A stretch of 64,000 nt of DNA from Candidatus Rifleibacterium amylolyticum (lineage in GTDB: Bacteria > Muiribacteriota > Ozemobacteria > Ozemobacterales > Ozemobacteraceae), in contig JAACJG010000008.1 of NCBI GenBank assembly GCA_009917695.1, positions 310,001 to 374,000 of the forward strand. The letters are read 5' to 3'. Both the position numbers and the translations under genes were made by a program. This document shows positions 27,565 through 37,354 of this stretch, piece after piece (the stretch's first letter is position 1; the number at the start of each line of letters is the position of its first letter). Under the pieces are notes generated by a model, which was not told the DNA's origin, did not search any database, and saw nothing but the letters and a program-made list of their open reading frames with translations.

Positions 27565-30400
27565 GCACAACTATCGTAAGGTCATCGTCTGGTTCGGCAC
27601 CTGCCAGCCAGCCGTCATATTCAACCAGAAGCCGGCTCGACACGGTATCGGCATCTTCGGCCGGCATTTTTGCCAGAATCGCCTTCAGCCTCTCGTAGCC
27701 ATACATTTCCTGGCGGAAATTCACTACTTCTACCAGGCCGTCCGTATAAAATACCAGGTACTCGTCAGGCTGAAGCATGAATTCATGCAGCTTCAGTCCC
27801 CGCAATTTCGGAACAGCGCCAACCGGCAGATGCACAGCCCTGAGGTCGCTGCATTCGCCAGTTCGGCTGACCTTGACCGGAAAGTTGTGACCGGCATTGA
27901 CAAAGGAACCGCGCCCGCTCTTCAAGTCTATCATGGCTGCGAATACCGTGATCATCTTCCTGACTGAAGGCTGATGAAAGTAGGTATAAACGGTATGATT
28001 CAAATCTTCGAATATCTCAAGCAGCCCGCGGTCTTCTTTGAGACCCTGATACACAACCGCTTTGGCCATAGCCATGACCAGAGCCGAACCGACGCCGTGT
28101 CCGGTAACATCGCCGATGACCACGCAGACCCGGTCACGATCGAGCACACGTACATCAAAATAATCGCCGCCAACGGCAGAAGCCATACGGTTCGCGAAAC
28201 TGACCTGATAGCCAGACACTGATGGGGGCGCCGAAGGCAGCAATGACTCCTGAACGTCTTTCGCCAGCTGCATTTCTTTGAGGTCGGCTATCATGTGATT
28301 GAAGTTATCAGCGAGATCGCCAAATTCGTCTTTCTGGGTGCTGACGATTCGGAAATCGGGATTGCGTGATTTGATAGCGTTTACGCCTTCGCCAAGTCGC
28401 GCAATCGGCAGCAGAAAAACGTCAGACAGCAGCCAGCCGGCAGTAAGTGCCAGCAGAAGAAACAGCACAATGCCACTGCGAATCAGCCGCCCCTGCCCAG
28501 TAATATCTGTAGTAACAAGCTGTCTCGGATAAAACGCGAACAGACAGTAATCGCTGGCAAATCTTCCGTTCACACCAGTTACCAGATATTCGGCTCCGCC
28601 AATTTTTACGGTTGCATCAACTGGTTTATCGCTGAATCTCGTCTGTTTTACGATGTCTTTGAGAACATTGGCATCTTTAAGCGGTGCCGGCAGCCATTCG
28701 CCCGTATGATTTGAGCTTGCCGCAAGAATGTAAGGCGCAGCTGAATTACTGGTGCGCGAGTCAAGCATGCGTTGGCTGACAAGACGTTTTATCAGGCGAG
28801 AAGCTGATTGCACAATGAAGGTATAAAATGGCTGATCGCTTCTGGAACGAAAAATTTCCCAGAATATGAACATTGGAATTGGTCCGAATTCCATTTTATG
28901 AACTTCGCCCGGCCTGACAAAAAACACATTCATGCCGGCTTCGGGGCTTCTGATAACCATGTCGAGCACAGGATCGATGGCATCGGTAAGCGACGTACCA
29001 AGCCGATTATCTATGCAGTATCGGGAAAACGCGTCTGAAACCTCACGCATGCCCTCGAAAAACAGCTCATTCTGCTGAAAAAAGATCATATCGGCCTTGC
29101 GGGCATCGCGCAACTCGATACTGATCAGATCATTTGCTTCGATGCGAGCATGAACTTCTGACTTGAAAGTTTCGTCAAGCGAGGCCAGACCTCGACTTAG
29201 ACTGGCAAAATCTTCAGTGTAGCTGGTTCCGGCATTACGAAAAGACTCATCCATGGCAAACAACAGTTGCCGACTATGGTTGGCAACTGTCGCCATCAGT
29301 GTCTGCTCTCTATCGTCAAGATAACGATAGCCGAGATATGCAAAACCCATTATCGGCATCATTACTGCCATCAGAAACAGGGCCAGCAGTTTGATGCGCA
29401 GCGACAGATAAAAGCTGCCACTGGCCAGAGATCTGAAATAAGCCGCTATTGCCATTATTGCCAGCAGCAGAAGGCCAGCATACATATAGCGCTGCAAGCG
29501 GTTATAATAAGAGACGGTCGTGCGGGCTGCAGCGATCAACCACATGCCTTCTATTTTCCGGCCAGCCCAGACACGTTCTCTTTCATCAAAGACATGATTC
29601 TGCCCGAGAAAAGCCAGCTCCCTGAAAAGTTTGCCAGCCATTGCCATGTCGGTTGGCTCACGACCAAAATCACGAACATCTTCTTCGCTGCTCGCCGCAA
29701 AAGCGGCGTCAAAGTTCTTCAAATGTTGCTTTTTCGCCTTTTCCAGGCGACGCTCAACTGAAGGGACATCCCAGAAAACCATGAGAATTCCACAGGCAGG
29801 ATTGGCCGGATCGTTGATCCAGTAGATCATACCATGCTGATGACGGGCTATTATTGGCAGACAGCTGTCTCGACTCTCAAGAAATCTGGAGATTCTGAAC
29901 TCAGAACCGACAAAGGCTTTAAGCTGCTTCTTGATTCGCTGAAACATGCGATTCTGTTCGGTTGGGGTGCTTCGCACCAGCTCCCAGAGGCGGGTCGCAA
30001 TATAGCGTGAGCGCAGTGGCACTTCTGACGGTGTAACCAGTGCACCTTTCTGGTCAAATGCATAGAGGTCAAACTCTCCCGGCAGGTAATTCTGCAAAGC
30101 GCGATAATACTGACTGAAATCTTCGGTTCCTGACAGGGACTGCCTGAGTTTCAGCCAGGCACCTCCACCGATTTTGCGCAGAAAAGTTGTCGAATCGAGT
30201 TCGTATTGAGCCAGAATGATGTTCCGCTCAAGCCCGGCGATAACCTGGTCAAAATGCTTGGTGCGCTCGTTGGCAATGGTCTGATGACCGAGAAAACCGG
30301 CAATAAAAATTGGCAGCAGGACAAACAGGCAGATAGGCGCAAAATGTATTAAAAATCTGCGCCAGAATGGGGCTGTCACGGTGCCGTCCTTTTTTTCCAC
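27539..30400 (-). CDS. Membrane receptor serine phosphatase (double sensor, HAMP, SpoIIE/PP2C), second copy
   Basis: A 953-residue paralogue of the facing gene with the same architecture: N-terminal helix, extracytoplasmic domain, paired helices with LSLRIKLLALFLMAVMMPIM, second extracytoplasmic domain, helix, HAMP and SpoIIE-type PP2C. Catalytic motifs are intact: AVGGDYFDVRV (about 744), VIGDVTGHGVGSAL, FVNAGHNFPV, VFYTDGLVEVV and DDDLTIVVL at the C-terminus. The start is a GTG at 30400 with GGAG ten bases upstream. The sensor domains have diverged far more than the phosphatase, so the two probably sense different signals and may act on the same STAS partner. Tail-to-tail overlap of 26 bases suggests an old inverted duplication. 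Confidence 0.92.
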   Translation of the reverse strand: MEKKDGTVTAPFWRRFLIHFAPICLFVLLPIFIAGFLGHQTIANERTKHFDQVIAGLERNIILAQYELDSTTFLRKIGGGAWLKLRQSLSGTEDFSQYYRALQNYLPGEFDLYAFDQKGALVTPSEVPLRSRYIATRLWELVRSTPTEQNRMFQRIKKQLKAFVGSEFRISRFLESRDSCLPIIARHQHGMIYWINDPANPACGILMVFWDVPSVERRLEKAKKQHLKNFDAAFAASSEEDVRDFGREPTDMAMAGKLFRELAFLGQNHVFDERERVWAGRKIEGMWLIAAARTTVSYYNRLQRYMYAGLLLLAIMAIAAYFRSLASGSFYLSLRIKLLALFLMAVMMPIMGFAYLGYRYLDDREQTLMATVANHSRQLLFAMDESFRNAGTSYTEDFASLSRGLASLDETFKSEVHARIEANDLISIELRDARKADMIFFQQNELFFEGMREVSDAFSRYCIDNRLGTSLTDAIDPVLDMVIRSPEAGMNVFFVRPGEVHKMEFGPIPMFIFWEIFRSRSDQPFYTFIVQSASRLIKRLVSQRMLDSRTSNSAAPYILAASSNHTGEWLPAPLKDANVLKDIVKQTRFSDKPVDATVKIGGAEYLVTGVNGRFASDYCLFAFYPRQLVTTDITGQGRLIRSGIVLFLLLALTAGWLLSDVFLLPIARLGEGVNAIKSRNPDFRIVSTQKDEFGDLADNFNHMIADLKEMQLAKDVQESLLPSAPPSVSGYQVSFANRMASAVGGDYFDVRVLDRDRVCVVIGDVTGHGVGSALVMAMAKAVVYQGLKEDRGLLEIFEDLNHTVYTYFHQPSVRKMITVFAAMIDLKSGRGSFVNAGHNFPVKVSRTGECSDLRAVHLPVGAVPKLRGLKLHEFMLQPDEYLVFYTDGLVEVVNFRQEMYGYERLKAILAKMPAEDADTVSSRLLVEYDGWLAGAEPDDDLTIVVLRRLAGAA

Positions 30401-30402
30401 TG

Positions 30403-30431
30403 TTGCGTTGCTCCGCTCAGTCGTGTATCAT
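30403..30431 (+). promoter_or_regulatory. Candidate promoter of the PopT-like gene
   Basis: TTGCGT, a 17-base spacer and TATCAT. The leader would be about 100 bases and contains a small hairpin (CTGATA/TATCAG at 30440-30457). Confidence 0.45.
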
Positions 30432-30540
30432 CCATCCGCTGATACTACTTTATCAGAAAATCGCAAAAAAAGGAAAATCGGCAGTTGCAGGCAAACAGGC
30501 GCTCTCTGCCTGGTCGTATTGTCATTGAGCTGCTGCCATA

Positions 30541-31554
30541 GTGCAGATGCAGATTATCGTCAATCTTTTACGTGGCTTTGCAATTGGTGTTGCCAATATA
30601 ATACCAGGCGTCAGCGGGGGAACCGTTGCCCTTATGCTGGGAATTTATCAGCGCCTGCTCAATGCGATAGGAGCGCTCGGCTCAGAAACTCTTAAAGCCC
30701 TCATATCAGGTAAGACCGCCATTATTGCCGAGCTGAAACGCACAGATGCTGCGTTTCTGATTTCTCTGGCAGTGGGAGCCGGCGCAGCAATTCTCGCTTC
30801 GGCCCGTCTGATGAGCTACCTGCTCGAAAATTTTCACGACCCGACATACGGATTTTTCTTTGGTCTGGTTGCCGCTTCACTGATAGTACCCTGGCAACTT
30901 ATCAAGCGCCTGTCGATGGGAAACATAGCCTGCTGCCTGCTTGCCGCAGCCCTGGTAATCGGCCTGACGCTGGCAATGAGCGGTGAAGATCGGCTGCACG
31001 CAGCCCAGAAAAAAGCATTGATCAAAGGCAATATTACGGCTGATACTGTGCAACATAGCGTCAACAAGTCAATTCCTACCGATCCAAAAAACATGCTGCT
31101 GTTCTTTGCCGCCGGAGTAGTGGCTATCTGCGCCATGATTCTTCCGGGAATCAGCGGTTCGTTCATGCTGCTTCTGCTGGGCGTCTACTTTGACCTGCTG
31201 ATCTGCATCAATGAACGCCAGCTTCTCATGCTGGCAATATTCGCCACTGGTGCCGCTACCGGTCTGCTTGTCTTTACCAGGTTTCTCAATCATCTGCTCC
31301 AGAAGCACGGTGACGCAACCATGTCATTCATGCTTGGCCTGGTGATCGGTTCGCTATACGCGATCTGGCCGTTCAAAAGCTTCGGTATGGTTGCCGGCCG
31401 CCGGGTTGACATAGCCAACATCATACCATCGACTTTCAGTTCGAATGAAGGCCTGACAATTCTGGCCTGTGTTGTCGGAATGTTTATCGTTATCGCATTT
31501 ATGGAGATCGAGAAGCGTCAGAAGGCGCCAGCCAGATGTTCCGATACTGCATGA
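30541..31554 (+). CDS. DUF368 membrane protein, polyprenyl-phosphate (PopT-type) transporter
   Basis: A 337-residue, multi-helix protein with the DUF368 double signature: ANIIPGVSGGTVALMLGIYQ near residue 20 and AMILPGISGSFMLLLLGVY near residue 200, an internal repeat that builds an inverted-topology transporter. Family members (PopT) have been shown to return undecaprenyl phosphate across the inner membrane for reuse in peptidoglycan and surface-glycan synthesis. Start GTG at 30541 or ATG at 30547; neither has a good ribosome site. It fits a cell that makes several envelope polymers. It overlaps the convergent OppA-type gene by 56 bases, so its C-terminus is encoded antisense to that gene's 3' end. 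Confidence 0.9.
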   Translation: MQMQIIVNLLRGFAIGVANIIPGVSGGTVALMLGIYQRLLNAIGALGSETLKALISGKTAIIAELKRTDAAFLISLAVGAGAAILASARLMSYLLENFHDPTYGFFFGLVAASLIVPWQLIKRLSMGNIACCLLAAALVIGLTLAMSGEDRLHAAQKKALIKGNITADTVQHSVNKSIPTDPKNMLLFFAAGVVAICAMILPGISGSFMLLLLGVYFDLLICINERQLLMLAIFATGAATGLLVFTRFLNHLLQKHGDATMSFMLGLVIGSLYAIWPFKSFGMVAGRRVDIANIIPSTFSSNEGLTILACVVGMFIVIAFMEIEKRQKAPARCSDTA

Positions 31555-33166
31555 GAGCTTCACCCATGGGGCCGAGTTTTATACCTCTTACCGACTTTTG
31601 ATGCAGCAGATGCGCGGAATAAAAGTGTAGAAAAACCCAGGGAGCCTCGTCAACGATCAGCTTTTCAGCCTGATGATAAATTGCCATGCGTTTTTCCATA
31701 TCGGTTTCGAAGCGGGCGCGGTCAAGCAGAGCATCGAGTTCAGGACTGTTCATATGCGAAAAATTGTAACCGGTGCCGATGTTCGAAGAATGAAACAATG
31801 TGTATAAAAAGCTGTCCGGATCAGGGTAATCGACTGTCCAGCCCATTCTGAAAAAGGCAACACTGCCTTCTTCGACCGTTTTCAGATGGTCGCCGAATTC
31901 AAGCTCTCTTACAACACAGTTGATGCCGATATCACGCAGGTTGGCGAGAATGAATTCAGCCGTGCGTGAATGTATGGCGTCACGATTATATTGCAGAGTG
32001 ATTTCGGGAAAACCCTTGCCATCCGGGTATCCCGCTTCGGCCAGCAATTCTTTCGCCCGCTTCAGGTCGTATGAATAACCGGCCAGATTATCGTTATGAC
32101 CGGGGACCCCGGGCGGCAGAATGCCATTGGCCACCTGCACCCGCCCATTAAGCACAATGCGAACGATGGTATCACGGTCAAGCGCATAATTCAGCGCCTG
32201 TCGCACCAGCCGGTTATCGAAAGGCGCCTGCTGCAGATTGAGACCAAGATAATTCGAGCCCCAGAGGTTTGTCTCGATAAGGCAGGCAGCTCGAAGCGGA
32301 TCCTGTTTAACATTTCGATACTGCGAGTCCGGCACATCGACATGACTCAGGCGGCCCTCATTAAACGCGGTGAAACGCTCAAGCTCGTCGCGTATTACCG
32401 GAAATTCAAGATACTCAAGCCATGGCCGGCCACGAAAATATTTGTCGTTGGCAGACAGTCTGATCGTCTCACCGTCACGCCCCGCCCATTTGAAGGCACC
32501 CGACCCTACCGGGACGGCCGCGAGGCCACCTGGCTGGCCTTCGGCGTCTTCGTGCGGCACGATAAAAGCATTACACATGGCCAGCAGAGAAACGAAGGGG
32601 GCAAAAGGTTTTTCGAGCTCAAACACGATGCTGTGTGAAGCTACGACTCTTATGCCCGTTATTTCAGAAGCCTTGCCACTGCTGAATTCTTTTGCGCCCT
32701 TGATCATCCAGAAAAAAGCTGCCTGAGAGTCTTCCTGGGGCTTGAGCAGCCGGCTGAAAGAATAAAGAACATCATGTGCATCAAGGTAGCGACCGCCATT
32801 GAGGGTTGGCTTTCCGGCGACAGTATCATGAAACCTGATATCATCACGCAGACTGAAGGTATAGGTCAACTTGTCTTCGCTGATCGTCCAGTCTTTGGCG
32901 ATGACTGGCTGCAGGCGGGCTTTTTCGTCAAATTCGAGCAGCCCATCGTAGATCTGGCGGCAGACTTCGTGAGAATTTGAATCTTTTATCAAAGCCGGGT
33001 CGAGTACAATAAAAGCATCGGCAAAAGCCCGGCGATAGGTGCCGCCAACGACAGGCTTGTCGGCAGCGACCGGCAAAACTTTTTTTTCTTCGAGACAGGC
33101 GGTTACGCTGACAAGCGCGACCAGCAGTAATATCAGCAGCAAACTTTTCTGCGAACCAGAGTACAT
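31499..33166 (-). CDS. Peptide/nickel-type ABC transporter substrate-binding lipoprotein (family 5, OppA-like)
   Basis: A 555-residue lipoprotein: start 33166 with GAGAGG ribosome site, signal LLLILLLVALVSVTAC with the modified Cys in VTAC. Family 5 features follow in order: GGTYRRAFADAFIVLDPAL, EVCRQIYDGLLEFDEKARL, PVIAKDWTISEDKLTYTFSL, LRDDIRFHD, FDNRLVRQALNYALDRDTIV, RMGWTVDYPDPDSFLYTLFH. It would bind oligopeptides or similar ligands in the periplasm. No permeases or ATPases are adjacent, so it is an orphan that must feed a transporter encoded elsewhere or act as a sensor. A near-consensus extended -10 promoter lies upstream, back to back with the rimP promoter. Confidence 0.93.
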   Translation of the reverse strand: MYSGSQKSLLLILLLVALVSVTACLEEKKVLPVAADKPVVGGTYRRAFADAFIVLDPALIKDSNSHEVCRQIYDGLLEFDEKARLQPVIAKDWTISEDKLTYTFSLRDDIRFHDTVAGKPTLNGGRYLDAHDVLYSFSRLLKPQEDSQAAFFWMIKGAKEFSSGKASEITGIRVVASHSIVFELEKPFAPFVSLLAMCNAFIVPHEDAEGQPGGLAAVPVGSGAFKWAGRDGETIRLSANDKYFRGRPWLEYLEFPVIRDELERFTAFNEGRLSHVDVPDSQYRNVKQDPLRAACLIETNLWGSNYLGLNLQQAPFDNRLVRQALNYALDRDTIVRIVLNGRVQVANGILPPGVPGHNDNLAGYSYDLKRAKELLAEAGYPDGKGFPEITLQYNRDAIHSRTAEFILANLRDIGINCVVRELEFGDHLKTVEEGSVAFFRMGWTVDYPDPDSFLYTLFHSSNIGTGYNFSHMNSPELDALLDRARFETDMEKRMAIYHQAEKLIVDEAPWVFLHFYSAHLLHQKSVRGIKLGPMGEALMQYRNIWLAPSDASRSP

Positions 33167-33213
33167 CTTGTGACCTCTCAGTGAAGATGCCATATAATAT
33201 CACTGACCGGCAA

Positions 33214-33242
33214 AATATAACAGTGCCAGATCTTCGCCGCAA
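33214..33242 (-). promoter_or_regulatory. Promoter of the OppA-like gene
   Basis: Minus strand: TTGCGG, 17 bases, TATATT, with TG one base before the -10 (extended -10). Confidence 0.72.
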
Positions 33243-33261
33243 AACCAACTTATGGTTTAGC

Positions 33262-33290
33262 TTGATTTCGCGTAATTAACATGCTAGAAT
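33262..33290 (+). promoter_or_regulatory. Promoter of the rimP-nusA-infB operon
   Basis: TTGATT, 17 bases, TAGAAT, with TGC before the -10 (extended -10). It lies about 90 bases upstream of rimP and 20 bases from the divergent OppA-like promoter. Confidence 0.78.
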
Positions 33291-33324
33291 TTGCGTTCGA
33301 CATGCTTTATCGGAAGAAATACAA

Positions 33325-33357
33325 AAAGCCGCTGTGATGCGGATTTTGTTGTTTTTT
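33325..33357 (+). promoter_or_regulatory. Possible attenuator hairpin in the rimP-nusA leader
   Basis: AAAGCCGC and GCGGATTTT form a short stem around TGTGAT, followed by a T-rich tract (TTGTTGTTTTTT) between the promoter and rimP. The stem is weak. Leader termination is known for nusA operons of other bacteria; here it is only a suggestion. Confidence 0.35.
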
Positions 33358-33378
33358 CAGATCAGAAAGGAGAAGAAT

Positions 33379-33861
33379 ATGGGCGAATCGGTAGATAAAA
33401 TAAGAGCCGAAGTTAAAACCTTCGTCGAAAATTCTTTTCCTTACGAAATTTTCGATATTACCTACAAACCCGTCCAGGGAAGAATGGTACTCGAAGTTAC
33501 CATTGACAGCCCGGAAGGTGTAACTGTTCAGGACTGCGAAAAAGTCTCGCGGGGACTCAGCGACTTCCTTGACGAAGTCGACCTGATTCACCGGGCATTT
33601 ACTCTTGAGGTTTCTTCGCCGGGAGTAGAGCGGGTTTTTAAGCGTCAGGTCGACTATGAAAGGCATGTAGGCAAGATGGTTCGCTGGTCGCTGTTTGACG
33701 AAGCATCCGGCCGCAAAGAAGTGTTCAAGGCGCGGCTACAGGAATTCTCACCAGACAGGATCGTGGTCAGATCGGAAAAAGGGCTCCGCGAATTCCCGCT
33801 GACAATGGTCAAGGAAGCAAAGGCAGTTCTTGAGTTTCCGCCAAAATTGCAGCGAGGATAA
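33379..33861 (+). CDS. rimP: Ribosome maturation factor RimP
   Basis: A 160-residue RimP, started at 33379 behind AAGGAG; the longer frame from 33334 runs into the leader. RimP binds the pre-30S subunit and assists S12 assembly. Diagnostic segments are GRMVLEVTIDSPEGVTVQDC, EKVSRGLSDFLDE and the signature TLEVSSPGVERVFKRQVDYE, then an SH3-like C-terminal domain. It is the first gene of the conserved rimP-nusA-infB-rbfA-truB-ribF group, driven by the extended -10 promoter about 90 bases upstream, and nusA follows after 15 bases. Confidence 0.95.
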   Translation: MGESVDKIRAEVKTFVENSFPYEIFDITYKPVQGRMVLEVTIDSPEGVTVQDCEKVSRGLSDFLDEVDLIHRAFTLEVSSPGVERVFKRQVDYERHVGKMVRWSLFDEASGRKEVFKARLQEFSPDRIVVRSEKGLREFPLTMVKEAKAVLEFPPKLQRG

Positions 33862-33876
33862 GGGGGAGGTAGGAAA

Positions 33877-34950
33877 ATGGCAAAGACAAGTTTAATCGAT
33901 GCATTGAAAGAAGTAATTGGAGAAAAGAACCTGCCAATGGAGGTTCTGGTTCATGCTATAGAAGAGGCGCTGGTAGTCGCCTATCGCAAAAATTTCGATT
34001 CTGATGAAGACGTCAGCGTCAAGCTCGACGAGCAAACCGGCGATTTTAAGGTAATTTCGCGCCGCCTGGTTATCGACAGCGAGGAGCTGGACGAGCCAGA
34101 CAAGCAATACACCCTCGAAGAAGCCCGTGAAATAGACCCCGACGCCCAGCCTGGTGATGTCGTCGAAGAAGACGTGACGCCGCCATCTTTCGGTCGTATC
34201 GCAGCTCAGACTGCTCGGCAGGTCGTCAGTCAGAAACTTAAGGAAGCTGAGCGCGGGCTGATTTACGAAGAATACCACAACAAGGTAGGCCAGGTGCTGA
34301 CCGGCAAGGTACAGCGCGTCGAACGCGGCCACGTCTATGTTGAGTTCGCTAAAACCGAAGCGGTTCTGCCACCAAAAGAGCAGATCCCGGGTGAGGTGTT
34401 TCGCACCAACGACCGCATCAAGTGCTATGTCCAGGAAGTAAAGCCAACGCCAAAGGGGCCACAGATTGTCCTTTCACGCGCCTCATCGAAATTTGTCGAA
34501 ATCCTTTTCGAACAGGCAGTACCGGAAATATCTGACGGAATCGTCGAGATAAAATCTTCTTCCCGCGAAGCCGGTCTGCGCGTAAAAATTTCGGTGGCAA
34601 CTTCCGACAACCGCATTGACCCGGTTGGAGCCTGTGTAGGACTTAAAGGCAGCCGCATCAAAGGTGTCGTCGATGAGTTGAACGGCGAAAAGATCGATAT
34701 CGTGCGCTACAGCGACAACCCGGTCGAATATGTAACCAACGCCCTGAGCCCCGCCAAGGTTCAGTCGGTGCAGGTTTCTGAAGATAAAAGGTCGGCGCTG
34801 GCTATCGTAGCACAGGGTCAGTTATCGCTTGCCATTGGCAAAGAAGGCCAGAATGTAAAACTGGCTTCGAAGCTGACCGGAATCAAAATTGACATAAAAA
34901 CCGAACAGGATATTGAACACGCAGTATCAGACAAAAACCCAGTTGAATAA
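33877..34950 (+). CDS. nusA: Transcription termination/antitermination factor NusA
   Basis: A 357-residue NusA. It binds RNA polymerase near the exit channel and promotes pausing, termination and antitermination. Domains: N-terminal polymerase-binding domain (ALKEVIGEKNLPMEVLVHAI and on, residues 1-125), S1 domain (GQVLTGKVQRVERGHVYVEF), KH1 and KH2 (DPVGACVGLKGSRIKGVVDE; LAIGKEGQNVKLASKLTGIK). It stops after KH2, like the short NusA of Firmicutes, and lacks the C-terminal acidic repeats of E. coli. GGGGGAGG ribosome site. Position between rimP and infB is the universal one. Confidence 0.97.
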   Translation: MAKTSLIDALKEVIGEKNLPMEVLVHAIEEALVVAYRKNFDSDEDVSVKLDEQTGDFKVISRRLVIDSEELDEPDKQYTLEEAREIDPDAQPGDVVEEDVTPPSFGRIAAQTARQVVSQKLKEAERGLIYEEYHNKVGQVLTGKVQRVERGHVYVEFAKTEAVLPPKEQIPGEVFRTNDRIKCYVQEVKPTPKGPQIVLSRASSKFVEILFEQAVPEISDGIVEIKSSSREAGLRVKISVATSDNRIDPVGACVGLKGSRIKGVVDELNGEKIDIVRYSDNPVEYVTNALSPAKVQSVQVSEDKRSALAIVAQGQLSLAIGKEGQNVKLASKLTGIKIDIKTEQDIEHAVSDKNPVE

Positions 34951-34967
34951 CAGCGCGGAGGTAATGG

Positions 34968-37349
34968 ATGGGCATAAGAATACACGAAGCAAGTAAAAAA
35001 TATAATTTAAGCAACAAGGACATGGCAGACCTGCTGTTGAAGCTGGGCTATGAAGGAAAGACCAACCCTCTGGCCGGCCTTCCCGACGAGATGCTCGACG
35101 TTCTCGCCAAACATTTTGCCGGCCAGAAACCGGCTAAAGGCGCTGCCGCCAAAGCAAAAGACGAGAAAGAACAACCTAAAAAGCCGGCCAAATCGGATTT
35201 ACCCAAGCCACAACCAGTACAACCGGTGCCACCGCCGCCCACGGTGACTCCTGCTGCTCGTCAACCAGTAGAACCTCCTCCCGCAAAGACCGATAAAAAA
35301 CGTGGCGAAACTGAAGCAGAAGCTCTCGAACGCCAGCGTCTCGAAAAGAAAAAACCAGCAATCAAGCCTGTTCGCATCGAAGAAGAAGAAGAAGAAGTCG
35401 AAGTCAACAAGCAGATTACTATTATCAAGACCGTTCCGAAAAAAGATGTTGCCGCGCCCGAAAAGAAAAAAAGCGTAAAAACCAAAAGCAAACGCGCTCA
35501 TTTTTCCAAGAAGGTGCAGGCTGAGCTGCGCGAAGCAGAGCGTCAGACCGAAGCGGTACTCGACCGCGGCGGCAAACAGGCTTATCAGGAAGAAGACGAA
35601 AATGTTCTGCCACGCATAACCATACCGGCAGACATAACTGTCAGCCAGCTGGCCAAGTATCTTGAAGTCGATGCCATTGCGATCATCAAAAAACTTTTCA
35701 GCATCGGCGTTGTCGCCAGTCTTAATCAGCGCCTTGAAGACGCCCATATCCAGCTGATCGGCCAGGAATTCGGCAAAGACATCGTTTTCAGCGAAGACGT
35801 CTTTGAAATCCAGGATACCGAAGACGCCGCCACCGATCTGCGTCTGCGCCCACCGGTAGTAACCATCATGGGTCATGTCGATCACGGCAAGACCTCTCTT
35901 ATCGATTACATCCGCAAAGCACATGTTGCCGACAAAGAATACGGCGGCATCACTCAGCATATCGGCGCTTATCAGGTCAAGCTCGGTAATGGCACGATCA
36001 CTTTCATCGATACTCCAGGCCACGAAGCTTTCACCGCCATGCGCGCCCAGGGCGCCCTGGTAACTGACATAGCGATTCTCGTTATCGCCGCCGATGACGG
36101 CGTGCAGCCGCAGACCATCGAAGCAGTTCACCACGCTCAGGCCGCCGGCGTTCCCATCATTGTTGCCATCAACAAAATGGACAAACCGGAAGCTAACCTC
36201 GACAAGGTAAAACAGCAGCTGATGCCTTACAACCTGGTATCAGACGACTGGGGCGGTCAGACTACCATGGTGCCAGTCTCAGCCAAAACCGGAATGGGCG
36301 TCAACGATCTGCTCGAAATGATTCTGCTCCAGGCTGAAATGATGGAACTCAAGGCCAATCCAAGCAAACCCGGTATTGGCACTATTATCGAAGCCCGTCT
36401 CGATAAGGGCATGGGCCCGATGGCCACTGTCCTCGTGCAGAACGGCAAAATTCAGATGAGCGATCACATCATCTGCGGCAGCTCGTTTGGTCGTGTCAAA
36501 GCTCTGATCAACGATGCCGGCGCCAGAGTGCGCGAAGCCGGCCCGGCTTTCCCGGTCGCCATTCTTGGTCTCAACGAAGTTCCGAGAGTTGGTGACAAGA
36601 TGGCCGTCGTCGAAAGCGCCAGATTCGCCCGCTACGTCGGCGAACTGCGCCAGAAAAAGGCCCGCGAAGAGCGGCTTTCACGCGAAAACCGCATCAAGCT
36701 CGCCGATCTCTTCAAGCGCGTGACCGAAGGCCAGGCCAAAGATCTCAATATCATCATCAAAGCTGACGTCCAGGGTTCCTGTGGCGCCATGAAAGACGCT
36801 CTCGAACGTCTGAGCACTGACGAAGTCAAGGTCAATGTCATTCATACCGGCGTTGGCGGGATAACCGAAGCCGATGTTAACCTCGCATCAGCCAGTAACG
36901 CCATTATCATCGGGTTCCATGTCAGGCCGATGACCGGCGTCGAAGATGCCGCAAAAGCTGATGATGTCGAAATCAAATCTTTCCGGATCATCTACGATGC
37001 CATTGACGCAGTCAAACTCGCACTCAAGGGCATGTATGATCCTGAATACGAAGAAGAAACCCTTGGCCGAGCAGAAGTCCGCAAGGTTTACAAGATCACC
37101 GGCGTCGGTGCTATCTGTGGCTCTTACGTTGTCAGCGGCACAGTTACCCGCAACGCTCAGGTCCGCATAATTCGCGATGGTGTCGAAATTTACGAGGGCA
37201 AGGCAAATTCGCTCAAGCGCTTCAAAGATGACGTCAGAGAAGTTAATACCGGCTACGAGTGCGGTATTGGCATCGAAAACTATAACGACATCAAAGAAGG
37301 CGATATTCTCGAATTCTTCAAGCTCAAAGAAATTGAAAGACAGATCTGA
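34968..37349 (+). CDS. infB: Translation initiation factor IF-2
   Basis: A 793-residue IF-2, the GTPase that places initiator tRNA on the 30S subunit and drives subunit joining. The N-terminus (residues 4-50) is the usual IF2-N helix domain, followed by a Pro/Lys/Glu-rich linker of about 150 residues and a second IF2-N domain. G1 is GHVDHGKT at about 302-309, then IDTPGHEAF (G3), NKMDKP (G4) and domains II to IV. The linker has low-complexity runs of Glu (EEEEEEV). GGAGG ribosome site eight bases before the ATG. It follows nusA by 17 bases and precedes ylxP by five. Confidence 0.98.
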   Translation: MGIRIHEASKKYNLSNKDMADLLLKLGYEGKTNPLAGLPDEMLDVLAKHFAGQKPAKGAAAKAKDEKEQPKKPAKSDLPKPQPVQPVPPPPTVTPAARQPVEPPPAKTDKKRGETEAEALERQRLEKKKPAIKPVRIEEEEEEVEVNKQITIIKTVPKKDVAAPEKKKSVKTKSKRAHFSKKVQAELREAERQTEAVLDRGGKQAYQEEDENVLPRITIPADITVSQLAKYLEVDAIAIIKKLFSIGVVASLNQRLEDAHIQLIGQEFGKDIVFSEDVFEIQDTEDAATDLRLRPPVVTIMGHVDHGKTSLIDYIRKAHVADKEYGGITQHIGAYQVKLGNGTITFIDTPGHEAFTAMRAQGALVTDIAILVIAADDGVQPQTIEAVHHAQAAGVPIIVAINKMDKPEANLDKVKQQLMPYNLVSDDWGGQTTMVPVSAKTGMGVNDLLEMILLQAEMMELKANPSKPGIGTIIEARLDKGMGPMATVLVQNGKIQMSDHIICGSSFGRVKALINDAGARVREAGPAFPVAILGLNEVPRVGDKMAVVESARFARYVGELRQKKAREERLSRENRIKLADLFKRVTEGQAKDLNIIIKADVQGSCGAMKDALERLSTDEVKVNVIHTGVGGITEADVNLASASNAIIIGFHVRPMTGVEDAAKADDVEIKSFRIIYDAIDAVKLALKGMYDPEYEEETLGRAEVRKVYKITGVGAICGSYVVSGTVTRNAQVRIIRDGVEIYEGKANSLKRFKDDVREVNTGYECGIGIENYNDIKEGDILEFFKLKEIERQI

Positions 37350-37354
37350 CCCGC

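Noticed and set aside
35199-36134. 311-codon minus-strand open frame inside infB
   Set aside because: It lies opposite the conserved IF-2 GTPase core; its Phe-rich runs are the complement of Lys/Glu codons.
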